A DNA stretch of 64,000 bases. Source: Dryococelus australis. Lineage: Eukaryota; Arthropoda; Insecta; Phasmatodea; Phasmatidae. Position numbers and translations under genes: made by a program. Shown piece after piece: positions 11,091 to 21,660 of the stretch (position 1 is its first letter; each line of letters starts with the position of its first letter). The notes under the pieces are model-generated. The model saw only the letters and a program-made list of their open reading frames with translations, was not told where the DNA came from and ran no database searches. Where the stretch lies: the NCBI GenBank assembly GCA_029891345.1, contig CM056999.1, positions 27,811,418 to 27,875,417 on the forward strand. The letters run 5' to 3'.

Positions 11091-11143
11091 ATAATTATAA
11101 AAAAATTAATTGCACCCATGTTGAGGAAAGTAGGCTTCATTCG

Positions 11144-11300
11144 TTATATCAGTAACATCTTGTTACATTGTGTTCTAAAGTGATTAAAACAGTTACAATC
11201 GAGACAATGTTTCTGATAAGCTGGAGAAACCTGTAGGGGTTGTTTCTCACCACATTTTAAATACTCAATTTCATTGTCTGCCTTGATAGTGTTACATGCT
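11144..11300 (-). pseudogene. Gypsy element F: Gag nucleocapsid-like Cys/His region
   Basis: The 3' part of a 133-codon minus-strand frame (11545-11144) reads LKCGEKQPLQVSPAYQKHC and continues LDCNCFNHFRTQC. Gag proteins of this gypsy group carry a C-x2-CG...CPAY...C-x2-C-x4-HF-x3-C double knuckle. Here the first Cys and the Cys before PAY are replaced. The upstream part of the open frame looks unrelated and probably belongs to the inserted GC-rich segment. The match ties the Gag remnant at 12138-12905 to the protease at 5946. Confidence 0.6.
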
Positions 11301-12137
11301 GCAGCTGGCACAGACTCAACTGCCCCATACTGTAATCGGAGACCCATCTCACCCTCCCCTCTTCCTGGAACGATGTGCTCGCGGCCTCCTAATCTCCCCT
11401 TCTGGGAATCCCGTGAATGCTGATCGGCGAGACTTGCTGGCATCACAGACCTCCTCTCGCCTGTAGAGTTTTCGATACATTTAGCGACGATGCAAGAATA
11501 TTCTGGTGAAACTGGCTGGCGCCTCAGCCCTCCGCGACACATCACGCGAGTTGGGGAAGATTCCAGGTGGCGGCCTAAGATACTATATATACTGCCGCAA
11601 CCCAGCGGCCGGCAGTCTTTGATGGAGGCCGCCTGGCTAGTGTGCGCGAACGAAGAGAAATGTGGAAGACGACTGGAGATTGGCGAGTGAGGTGTTCGTG
11701 GCTTGAATGGACGAGACGGTGTGAAACTGTTGAGTGAAGCCTACTGTGTGTGAGGCGCTTGGAGAACTCTAGAACATTGCGACCTGGGGGGGGGGACATG
11801 GACTGAACTGAGGTGGGACTGAATGGAAGTGTGATACTGATTTTATTGTAAATATTCAAACTGTCAAATATGGACGCATAAATTATAAAATAATTGAATA
11901 GGTTGATACACTGTCTATTAGGACTGATCTTTAATTATTTAATGTGATTGATTTCTTTGTCGTAATTATAAATTCTATTAATTGGTGTCAATTGTGAACA
12001 AAAGTGATTTCAATTTATTGTGAGAATTTGAGTTCAGAGAATTTTGCTGTAGTTATTGTAAATAAAATAAGGAAATTGTAATTAATTGTTTAATTTGATT
12101 AAGACCTTCATCTCTTAACATACTTGGTATAGCCCAC
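11301..12137. other. GC-rich then AT-rich insertion within the Gag remnant; possible solo LTR
   Basis: This 0.8-kb block separates two Gag pieces of the same minus-strand element. On the plus strand it has a TATA-like CTATATATACTGCC near 11583 and AATAAA near 12060, so it could be a solo LTR of another family. A G run lies near 11786-11795. No terminal repeats or target duplications were identified. Confidence 0.35.
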
Positions 12138-12905
12138 TTAATTCCTAGAGAGAGAAATTTTAACAATACTTATTGTGGCTTTTTCTCCATGTCCTGGTAC
12201 TGATTGCTTGTTCCCTTTGGTCCGCAGAGATTCAGCCGATTGGACATATTCATTTCTTGACAACTGCTGATTGTTGTTTACAGTTACTGGTGGTATCCGT
12301 CTATGTTCTCGCTCCATCCATTGGTCTCTTCTATTTTGCACCGATTACATGTGATCCAGGTCACTGGACACAGTTTTCCGAACCAAGTTTGCCCTATAGT
12401 TGACACAGCCAATAGTTCAAATTTGTCAGTTCTGCCAGTTTGCAAATAGAGATTATCTTCTGGCATTTTAAGTCATCAGTATTGTAATTTATTCTTCACT
12501 TTCCCATCATTAATTCCACTGATAATTTTATTTCTAATTGAGACTATCTCACATGTCTTCAAACTCACAATTATTACTTAAGCATATTAGTTCCATCAGA
12601 TATTGATCAATTGTCTCACCATGTTAGTTCCTGCAAAAAAATATGTGCCTAGCCACAATGGCATTTGATTTCTATACGCAATACTACACGAATCAATCCA
12701 TAATTTTTGTATAATCCTCTTGTTCTTCATCGGTGAGCTCAAAGATGTTATAAATGTCTAATGTTTACTCACCTATCACACGCAGTAAAATCACACTCTT
12801 CATCTCTGGTGTTTGAGTTGCACCTCCATTTGCCAGCATGTACAAATTAAACAATTATTTAACTTCTTAAAGTTCTCTGCTATGTAGCCCATAAATATTA
12901 GACAT
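12138..12905 (-). pseudogene. Gypsy element F: Gag capsid-like region
   Basis: The minus strand between 12880 and 12480 reads a typical gypsy Gag in one frame broken by in-frame stops. Blocks include LYMLANGGATQTPEMKSVIL, then VIGE, LDIYNIFELTDEE, SNAIVARHIFF, ETIDQYLMELICLSNNCEFE and, after a frame change, IRNKIISGINDGKVKNKL. These match the capsid pattern of retroelement Gag. Farther down (about 12430-12390) GKLCPVTWITCNRCK may be another Cys-rich stretch. The N-terminus stops abruptly next to the left end of the piggyBac element at 12918. Confidence 0.7.
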
Positions 12906-12934
12906 TTCGTGGCTTTAATCCATTAAGTACCAAC

Positions 12935-13287
12935 GGGCATTTTGATGCCCTCTTCTTTACAAAATCGCAACAATTTTTGTATTTATTACCAACAATCTGC
13001 CATGCTGTGTTATATGTAGGAAAGGTTAGCACTACAAGTAGCAGCATTTGCTGCACCTGCGCTATCTCTGTTCGCCTGATGGAAATACTTTGTATACAAG
13101 ATGTCTTCCAAGCCAACACACACACCATGAAAACAGTAAGTATTAGTTACGTAAATGTAATTATTCTGAAATGTATTTCTTCTTGTATTAAGAGTATTAT
13201 GAGTGCAAGTGAACAAATATTTTCATGATATTTACATCAATATTGATTTTGTGGCATGCTGAACACAAAGACGGCATCAAAATGCCC
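12935..13287. repeat. piggyBac subterminal inverted repeats
   Basis: GGGCATTTTGATGCC at 12935-12949 is the exact reverse complement of GGCATCAAAATGCCC at 13273-13287. Similarity extends outward (AAGTACCAA against CAGTTCCAA). The inner motif is itself partly palindromic (GGGCAT...ATGCCC). Such repeats could be transposase-binding sites. Confidence 0.7.
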
Positions 13288-13601
13288 CTTGGAACTGAGC
13301 TCAGATATGTGCGCTGATACTGATATAAATACTGTATCTGAAAATAACTCTCACATTTTGCTACCCAGACCAGTAATGTAAATTTTAAGGGCTTATAAAG
13401 CCCTGGTTAATCCCTCCCATGATCCCCATGATAGCGAAAAAACATTTCAAGGGATTGTATTATTTTATACCTAATTTGTTTCTATTTTATTCAGAGGGAA
13501 AGATATTATTCTTTTGTTTGAAAAATATTGAATAAAAATAAGAATATATACTAATCTGCTTATATTTTATTTACATATTTTTGCTTTTGTTTCTTTCAGG
13601 T

Positions 13602-15410
13602 GGGAGTTACCTTCCCTTGCAGAAGCTCTGGACTACAATCTTTCTGACGAAGGAGTGATCAGTGGTCATGGGTCTGCTGATGTCACCATATCTCCCCCCC
13701 CCCCCCCCTGGATGATGGAGCATCCAATGACGATTCTGGAGACGAAAGTTGCAACAACCCTGATGTTCTACCACCTAAATAACTTGGCGCCATGGCTGAA
13801 ATCCATACCGCAGATGACAACGAAACAGAAGATTCGCCTATGCAGTCAGATACACACGAGCCAGATGACAATTCAGATGAGGAACCTCAGCAAGAAGGAG
13901 ACACAAGTAATGCCTCATATGGTACAGCGTAATTTCAGGTGGAGCAAGGGAGACTTACCTGCAGCCCCAACAATGTCAGGTATGGCATTTATGACTAATT
14001 TTGATGCTGCAAATCTGTCACCAGAAAATCATCCTTTGGATTTTCTTTGCACTTTTTTGACAGATGAATTTATGGGTGAAATAGTGAAATATTCTGTATT
14101 ATATGCCACCCAGAACAATAATCCATGCTATTCTTTGTCTATTGAAGAAATTGATGTTTTCATTGGCATTCTTTACCTCAGTGGATACGTCATTCTTCCA
14201 CGTAAAAAAATGTTTTGGGGAAACTGCAGATGATGTGTGAAACAGCCTGGTTTCAAATGCAATGTATAAGAATAGATTTGCAGAAATCACAAAATTCCTA
14301 CACTTTTGCAACAATGAGGAACTTGATGGCAGGGATAAGATGGGTGAAATCAGACCCCTACTGGATTTGCTCAGTAGTAAATTTATTGCAAATGCTCCTG
14401 ATTGAGAGAATATTTCTGTTGATGAGGCTATGATCCCTTATGTCGGTAGGCATAGGTGCAAATAATTTTTGCAATTGAAACCTGTACGGTTTGGCTTCAA
14501 GGTTTGGGTTATGGCACATATCTCTGGATATTGTCTTGCTGCAGACTTATATCAAGGGAAAAATCCCAATGGTATGAAGCCTGGTGGCCAAGGCCTTGGA
14601 GAGTAAGTAGTTCTAACTTTTTGTGTCTCTCTAATGACATTGTTCCCAGGGATTGAGTTCTCCTTCTACTTAGACAATTTTTTTGCCAACACTAAGCTCA
14701 TCTGCTCATTATCTGAGGACATGAAGGGAACAGGAACATCTAGAATAAACAGAATGGGGAAGTGTCCTATTTCAGACAAGAAAGTACAGTAATGCAGAAA
14801 CGTGAAAGGGAATCTTATGAAGTGAATACTGAGTAAAATAAGGGGATTTCAGCTATGGCATGGAGGGACAACAATGTGGTGTACAAACTATCTAATGAAC
14901 ATGGAGTACAGCCAGTTCAGTATGCTAACTGGTACAGCTCCAAGGTAAAAAAATCATTGGAAGTCACACAGCCAAATGCCATTCACAAATATAACAAGTT
15001 CATGAGATGGGTCGATTTGCTCGACAATAACATTTCAAATTGCTGCATTGGTATCCGAGAGAAAAAATTGCATATATCAATTGCATTCTGGTTGTTTGAT
15101 GTGTGTATGACTAATGCATAGATGCTTGCCAGAAGCAAGGAACTGACACTAGAACAACTGAGTTTTCAGCGGCAGTGTGTTAGGGCATTGTTAGGGAAGT
15201 ACAGACAGACAGTATTGTGTCCAGACCCAATGCGATATTGTGACAGAACCTCAAAGCCAGTACGAACATCTCATGGTGGTAACATCACTTCCACTGGCAA
15301 CCATCGTCGCACATGTGCACATGGCCGGAGAAACAAAACTCAATTAGCCTGTAGGAAATATAATACACCACTGCTGCAATTTCACTGTTTTGAAGATTTC
15401 CACATCAAAT
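13602..15410 (+). pseudogene. piggyBac-type transposase, decayed
   Basis: Reading across frames, the N-terminus is acidic (DNSDEEPQQEGDT) after a poly-C tract (13694-13708). The DDE_Tnp_1_7 domain then begins (LDFLCTFLTDEFM, IVKYSVLYATQN, FIGILYLSGYVILP). Next come RDKMGEIRPLLD, ISVDEAMIPYVGRH with the first catalytic Asp, KPVRFGFKVW, FYLDNFFANTKL with the second Asp, and MAWRDNNVVYKLSN with the third. HKYNKFMRWVDLLDN follows. A Cys/His-rich tail ends FHCFEDFH at 15408. There are at least four frameshifts and several stops, and several tail cysteines are replaced. The three catalytic aspartates are still visible. Confidence 0.85.
13694..13708 (+). repeat. Poly-C tract, 15 bases
   Basis: The C run lies inside the piggyBac coding remnant, and the reading frame changes at this point, consistent with slippage. 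Confidence 0.9.
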
Positions 15411-15479
15411 AAGTAAAATCCTGTTTGTATCCAAACAGTAAAGACTAACTTGAAGCTACAAGCTTAAATTTATATTATG

Positions 15480-17330
15480 TAGATATATCTCTTCCTAGCA
15501 TCACACACGGTTTGGTTCTCTGGGGTATAAAACAGCTTAACAGCAGTAAGGCAACTGGTTGCGATGAAATCCCAAATTTTATAATTAAAGGTTGTGCAAA
15601 CATCTTTACCCCTATTTTAACTCACATATATAACTATAGCCTTACTTGTGGCATTATTCCTCATATCTGGAAGCAAGCAACAGTAGTTCCCATTTTTGAA
15701 AAAGGAAATAAACATGAAGTTAGTAACTATAGACTTCGCATTATTAAGTAGTTTTTCTAAAGTTTTCGAAAAAGTAATTTTCAAACACTTATCTTTTATT
15801 ACAAAAAAATTGTTATGCGAGTCCCAACATGGTTTTCAAACAGGGAAAACCACAACAACAAATCTGTTCAACCTAGTTGATGATTTATACTCTGAAGTAA
15901 CTACATAAAAACAAGTGGATGTTATATTTTTGATCTACAGAAGGCATTTGATACATGCCAACATCAAATAATTTTGAATAAGTTACAAGTAATTGGGCTT
16001 GATTTCTTATTTATTAAATGGTTTGGCAATTACTTTACAGACAGAACTTTTAAGGCAAAAATGGAAAATTCTTTTTTGAAATCTCACAATGTTTCTTCCA
16101 GAGTTCCACAAGGAAGTACTTTGGCTCTGCACTCTATAATACATTTATCAATTATATTGTCGGCATAATAAGGCCCTCACAGGCACTTCTTTACGCCGAC
16201 AATCTAAAGATTTATAGAAATGTTAAAGATGGTGGAGACTGCACGTTATTACAAACTGATATTGTAGTAATTTAAGAATTAGTGTTTTAGTAAATTCAAT
16301 GGGACTCAATACAGAGAAGACAATATGCATCTCATTTACAAGAAAAACCAATCCTATTTACCATGTTGAAAATGTGCTAATTAATAGAGTAGAACACGTA
16401 ATAGATCTCAGAATTATCCTTGACTATAAATTATACTTTCACATACATGTAGATAGTTTAATTAACAACACAAATCGTACTCTAGGTTTAATAATATTCA
16501 TTACTTTTTCTGCTAATTCTTTTGATTCAATAATATGTGTCTATTATTTACTAATTAGATTGAAATTAGATTACTGTTCAGTAATATGGAATTATATCAC
16601 ACTTACAGATTGCAATAGATTATAAAATATACAAAGAAAAAAATGTATTCAAATTGATTTTTAATAGAGTTTCAACTAGTGTAGGATTTAATTACAAAAT
16701 GCATTAGTTAGTTTTAACACCCAAACATTAAAAGAAAATTGTGAAATGAATGACGCATTATTTTTAATGAATGCATTTTTAGCATATATATCTTGTATAG
16801 CTGTTATGAAAAAAGTAGGCCTAAAAATTTCAATTTATATTCATAGAATTCTATCTACCTTTTCTGCTTTAATTAAAAAAAAAAAAAAAATTTTAGTTAA
16901 CAGGTGTGTTACTATTTTCAATAAAAAATTTTCAAAATTTGATCATTTTTCAGGTAAGAAACTCACCTTTCTGTATATATTTAAACAATACAGTAGTTAG
17001 TAATTTTGTTTTAGTAAACAGTTGTTTTCTAAGTTGTTTTCCTTAGACTATGTTGTAAAGTAATTTGTATATAATGTTCAGAATCTTCTATCACAATTTA
17101 TTTTTATTTTTTGATTTATTTAATGTTTTTCCATTTTTGTGTCTTTCTATGTTGTGTTTGTCTTCATTGTTTGTGGTTCTCTTGTGCTTAATGTCTGTTA
17201 TTGTCTTATGTGTTATGTTATGTCTATTTTTTTTATTTTGTAGTTTTGGTGCCATCCTGTCATAGGTCGTTTCTGTACTGTTGGATGGTACATAAAGCCT
17301 GTTAATAAATAAATAAATAAACAAATAAAG
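15480..17330 (+). pseudogene. Non-LTR retrotransposon (Jockey-like), 5'-truncated, reverse transcriptase remnant
   Basis: Coding blocks in order are IKQLNSSKATGCDEIP and CGIIPHIWKQATVVPIFEKG (15512-15720), then FSKVFEKVIF and QHGF (15745-15840), and DLQKAFDT near 15935. Then come VPQGS (about 16100-16115) and LYADNLKIY (about 16188), where the polymerase YADD box reads YADN. MGLNTEKTICISFTRK (16299) and LDYCSVIWNY (about 16570) follow. This is the usual block order of non-LTR reverse transcriptases. The 3' end carries a (TAAA)n tail at 17307-17330. The endonuclease region is absent. It lies within the piggyBac element and is therefore younger. Confidence 0.85.
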
Positions 17331-17950
17331 AAATTAATGTTTTTTTTCAATTTCTATTCGACTGCAAAAGCATTTGAATTTTTTATACGCATTATGAGCC
17401 GAATAATGTGAATATCTGCCTTTCATTTCAGTTAGCAAAATCCTCAAAAATAATGGAAGAAAATTCTTGTAGTGTTCGTAAAATAAAGTATTTCAACGAG
17501 GGTTGCAGCAAAAGCCAATTACATTATTTTACAGACTACCAATAATCTTATGGCAAAATCTCAAATTGAAAAAGTGTGACTTTTGCTCTTTGGGTAATAC
17601 ATGACTGCTTCATTCCCATTATTTTGTAAACTGTTAGTGGGATCAGAAAACTGACAACTGGGGAAGACATATAAATGGTTATTAACTTACATATGTAAAT
17701 TTGAACTAAATAGTTGAAAAAAAAAGTTGCGGTCCTTAATGGGTTATCATTCTCGATCCCTGTGGTCTTATTACAAATCTCACCACGCCTAAATTTAACC
17801 TTGCCTGTCTCAACTCTCGAACATCCATTTGTGCATCAATTCATTTAGTGACTGCACCATGTAATAACTGTGGTACAATATGGACAGTTATCAAACAGTT
17901 TACTGATAATCATCACTACAAAGTACATTACAAGCTCCAGAGGCAGTTTA

Positions 17951-18094
17951 TTAGCCTCTGAGTACGCAGAAGTTTTAAAAATATTTCCAGGTTTTTTCAA
18001 CTCACCTTATATAACCAGGGATGTTCACACACACAGCTGTAACTTTCCTTACATTGCTTCCTTTTTCCTTTCAGCCAATTTTATCCTTTAACCA
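17951..18094 (+). repeat. Left inverted arm of the fold-back structure
   Basis: It pairs with 19314-19459. Shared blocks include AAAATATTTCCAGGTTTTTT, ACACACAGCTGTAACTTTCC and TTACATTGCTTCC. Confidence 0.85.
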
Positions 18095-18108
18095 AGAGAA
18101 AGTAAAGA

Positions 18109-18737
18109 GATTTGGGAGGCTCTTAACAGCAAGGTCTTGAGAGCTGATTAAATACACAACATTTCCACTCAAATACAGGAAATTTCCCTTCGAATACAGG
18201 ATGTTTCCCCTCAAATACAAGTTGTTTATCCTCTAATACAGGAAATTTACCCTCGAATACAGGACATTTACCCTAGAATACAAGACTCCCCCTCGAATAC
18301 AGGACTCTTCCCCCCCTCAAATACAGGACTCTTCCTCTCGAATACAGGACCCTTCCTCTCGAATACAGGACTCTTCCCTTCGAATACAAGACTCTTATCC
18401 TCGAATACAAGACTCTTCTCCTCAAATACACGACTCTTCTCCTCAAATACAAGACTCTTATCCTCGAATACATGATTCTTCCCCTCGAATACATGACTTT
18501 TCCCCTAGAATACAGGACCTTTTGTCCTAGAATACACGACTTTTCCCCTAGAATACAGGACTTCCTTCCCTAGAATATAAGACTTTTCTCACATCAAATA
18601 CAACACCTTTCCCACCTCAAATAACATGAATTTTCCCCCTGAAATACATGACTTTTCCCCACTTGAATATATGAGTGAGTGGAGAGATTTGGGTAGCTCT
18701 TAACAGCGAGGTTTTGAGAGCTGATCAAATACAGGAC
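18109..18737 (+). repeat. Direct repeat of about 55 bp inside the fold-back structure
   Basis: AGAGATTTGGG(A/T)(G)GCTCTTAACAGC followed by GAGAGCTGAT(T/C)AAATACA occurs at about 18109-18162 and again at 18681-18737. The copies bracket the main minisatellite block. Confidence 0.7.
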
Positions 18738-18900
18738 TTTTCCCTCAAATAAAGGAATGTTCCCCTCAAAAGGACGTTTTCTCTTGAATATAGATTTCCT
18801 CTCAAATGTAGATGTTTCCCTCAAATATAGACTTTTTTTTTTGGTGTACATATAAGAGACTGCTACTCGAACATAGGACTTATTTTACAAGAATATAGGG
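18150..18900 (+). repeat. Minisatellite with about 21-bp unit
   Basis: The unit is CCTCGAATACAGGACTCTTC with variants, repeated roughly 24 times to about 18660 and more loosely to about 18900. Because 21 is a multiple of three, the minus strand reads a chance heptapeptide repeat (VLYSRGR) over 18273-18494; this is not a gene. Confidence 0.85.
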
Positions 18901-19313
18901 ATACTATAAAATGAGTACTACTTAAAAATAACACAACCACAAATACAGTAATTGAAAATAAGACATAATTTTACAGATATAAAAATATTATTTTCCAAAA
19001 AACTTTTTCTACTTGTATTTTGCATATTGTATATTGCATACTTGTATTTACATATTTCAGTATGTAAATATAAATTTGTCTGCTCGCTGATGCCAAAAAC
19101 TAAATGTGATAAACCATATTGTCAATATGTACCACACTGTCATGTAAAACCTCAGCTATAGGCTATTCCTGGTAAAGTGAGACCATTAGAAAGTCTTCTC
19201 ATTTGGAATAATAGTTAATAAAAACATTTCACATTAGCCTTTGTTAACCTTAGAGTGTAGTGGAATATACACAGTGAATTTATTACTTGCATGGCAATAT
19301 TTATTTTAAAAGG

Positions 19314-19459
19314 TGGTTAAAGGATAAATATTGGCTGATAGGAAAAAAGGAAGCAATGTAAGGAAAGTTACAGCTGTGTGTGTGAGCATCCCTGGTTACA
19401 TAAGGTGCGTTGAAAAAACCTGGAAATATTTTTAAAACATCTGCGTACTCAGAGGCTAA
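19314..19459 (-). repeat. Right inverted arm of the fold-back structure
   Basis: Reverse complement of 17951-18094, running from TGGTTAAAGGATAAA at its inner edge to CAGAGGCTAA at its outer edge. Confidence 0.85.
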
Positions 19460-20906
19460 CACAATGCATTAAAAGGTAAAGGCTAAGTCAAGAAACACTT
19501 GAATATTCTTTATATTGTTCAGGAAGGCACATTACATTATCATGTTTTGTATAGAATTTTTACAATCATGTCCACTGTTTGTAAACTTTCACAAATGTAC
19601 CCTATCTATATTACTAAGGGCCAGTATCAACAATGTATTATTGATATAAACACTTGACTCGTGTCAAGTGGGAGGATAATTGAAACAACAATTATTTAAA
19701 GGGGCTGGCAGCATCAAAGAATGATCTAAGACCTTTGGAGTTAAAAATTATTGTGACCGTCACACAACGTTTAAATGAAACTGTAGAGGTCTTACTCACC
19801 TTAACAATTTAATTATGTGATACCAGAATGACGAAGTTGAGCACCTTAATGGTAGATTGGCAGATGGCCAGTGTAAAGAACAGACCTAATGGCCTGTCTC
19901 GGGGGTACAAAATCTAAAGCCACTTACATGGCCCTACGAGTCAGCTGACCCTTATTAACACATTTACCTGGAGGCTGATTCCTCTGCTAAGGTAGAGGTG
20001 CTGTCTATTACCTGGTCATGGTGTGTGGGCTCGTAGTCGCCTTGGTGACTCATGGACTCTGCTTCTGTGCTGTACTGCAGACAACTGTTGATGGGTGATT
20101 AGGACCACACAACCACGGGTTGGCGATACCAATTGGAGGTACTTCACCCCCGTAATATGTATTGTAATATGGGATGAGGAGGACCTTCAAGCTTAATCAA
20201 AGGTGTAAATAACTATCTCTAAAGTGATAAGGAGTTATGTTTCTTGGTGGAAGCGCGAAGTGCCATTTCTAACTGATGGTCACAAAGCAGTCTACTTTCA
20301 AGGGCAGCAGTTGCCCGCTTCAACCTTCTCTGTCTACCTCCCTTCCAGGTGTAAGGCATGGGCAGATTAAGCGTACAACAGAGACCAATGAAAGTAGAGC
20401 CGATGCTTGTCATTCTCTATTGTGTACTTTTGACTGACCAGTCTTGTAACGAGAGACGGCACCCTGTGTTCCTTTTGTCCGGCCCTGCAGGAGAATGGTG
20501 GACAGAACGTTGAATAGTTCAAGTTACTTCCTGAACAGAATACCCAGGTGTGGTATCCGCAGGTGGTCAGTTTATCAGCAGTGGTTCCCGATCCTTTCCT
20601 GACCTACTCTGAGCAGTGACAGAGTATGGAACACCCTGAGTCACTGATTCACCTGCAGTGGAGTTTCTAGTGCTCTAGAATCCACCAAATTTTACCAGTT
20701 CGGCAGAGCTTGGGTGGCCCTCTTAATGTGTATCTGGTTTTGTACCTGGTGGTGTCGCCGCCTCCATTTTAGAAGTCTGAACTACGAATGAAACTATGAC
20801 ATTTTACACAAAGAAATTCAGTATTTGGAGTGTAGGTAAGATTCACACATTTTCTTGCATGAGTAATAAAACACGGTGGCACTGTGCTACCTCCTACTCC
20901 GAATTA
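19460..20906. other. Non-coding, unassigned
   Basis: AT-rich to about 19840, then a moderately GC-rich stretch to about 20780 with only short frames. I recognise no family here. Confidence 0.4.
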
Positions 20907-21660
20907 CAGTAAAGCTTCACTACGACAAACTCCAAGGGACCCAAATTACCACTTGTTTGTTATAATGAAGTTCTTTATACTGAAATCAAAAATCTTACAG
21001 ATCATAATTTGTTTCATCAATAAACCACTTGAAATTAGGAGGTGTACGTATTTTAAAAATGAAAGTTATATTTTAGGCTATATGAAATCTGGTATACACA
21101 CAAACATACGTAAGGAGGAATGTACTACATAGAAACAATACCATATAGAGTTAATAGCGTTAGATTTAAGAATACAATGCTAGTATATAAAATGTAGAGC
21201 AGGCCTACCTTTAAAACCTTCAGAGTGAATGTTGCAAAACACCACCCCAAAACACACTGTTGATATAAACTAAAATGTTTTAAGCACATTCACTTAACCC
21301 CCAAAGTTGTGTATGTACATGAAACCATTTTAAAACAACACTGAAGAAAACAAAATGTTTTATGAAAAAAACATTACATTTAAATTGATTTAAACTTTAG
21401 AAAAGAACTCCTTGATGGATGTCTGCTTCTTCATGTGTCTAAGTCCTTTAGTTACATACCTTTCTATTTTTTGTAGTGCTGACATGTAATGTGATAAATT
21501 TTGAGACGTTAGGAAAGGCCATCTTCCTCCAGGCATCTACCGCTTTTAAAATCGCCAAGTTAGTTTTTAGATTGATTCCCCCTTTTTTTTTTTTTTTTTC
21601 CGCAGCATTTTTCAATGAAGCGTAACGAAAAATTATTGTACAATTTACCAACGAAAACTA
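20907..21660 (-). mobile_element. Tigger-type element remnant: one end plus transposase N-terminus
   Basis: CAGTAAAGCTTCACTACGAC at 20907, directly preceded by TA, is a typical Tigger terminal inverted repeat. It is followed by CAAGGGACC and TTGTTATAATGAAGTTC, typical subterminal sequence. On the minus strand at 21600-21448 the frame reads KKKKGGINLKTNLAILKAVD, resembling the N-terminal helix-turn-helix start of the transposase. The body of the transposase is missing and the opposite end was not found. This is a deletion derivative or fragment separate from the one at 1-1040. Confidence 0.55.

Larger units (their letters stand above)
12915..17747 (+). mobile_element. piggyBac-type element with degenerate ends, carrying a nested LINE
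   Basis: The left end is TCCATTAAGTACC (12919-12931), directly after TTAA (12915-12918). The right end on the minus strand is CCCATTAAGGACC (17743-17731), adjoining TTAT (17744-17747). The 13-base ends agree at 11 positions. TTAA is the target that piggyBac elements duplicate; the right copy has one change. The element contains a piggyBac transposase pseudogene and a later non-LTR insertion, giving a total of about 4.8 kb. Confidence 0.6.
17951..19459. mobile_element. Fold-back element: inverted arms flanking a minisatellite
   Basis: The segment 17951-18094 recurs in reverse complement at 19314-19459, differing at only a handful of positions. The outer end of each arm reads TTAGCCTCTGAGTACGCAGA. 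Between the arms lie a 21-bp minisatellite and AT-rich sequence. No transposase frame is present. The architecture is like Foldback (FB) elements, but no target duplication was found, so an ordinary inverted duplication is possible. Confidence 0.6.

Noticed and set aside
11490-11859. Overlapping frames near a TATA-like string as a host promoter and first exon
   Set aside because: The block sits between two parts of one Gag remnant, so an inserted element is more likely.
14603-14650. A 47-base intron with GT...AG inside the piggyBac remnant
   Set aside because: With a one-base shift the stretch reads as conserved piggyBac coding sequence (VVLTFCVSL), so it is a frameshift.
18273-18494. Minus-strand frame with a heptapeptide repeat, suggesting a repetitive protein
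   Set aside because: It is a by-product of a 21-bp minisatellite. Copies outside the frame carry stops and the unit length drifts.
18150-18900. Regular short repeats resembling a CRISPR array
   Set aside because: The repeats are contiguous, without unique spacers, and the context is an animal genome.
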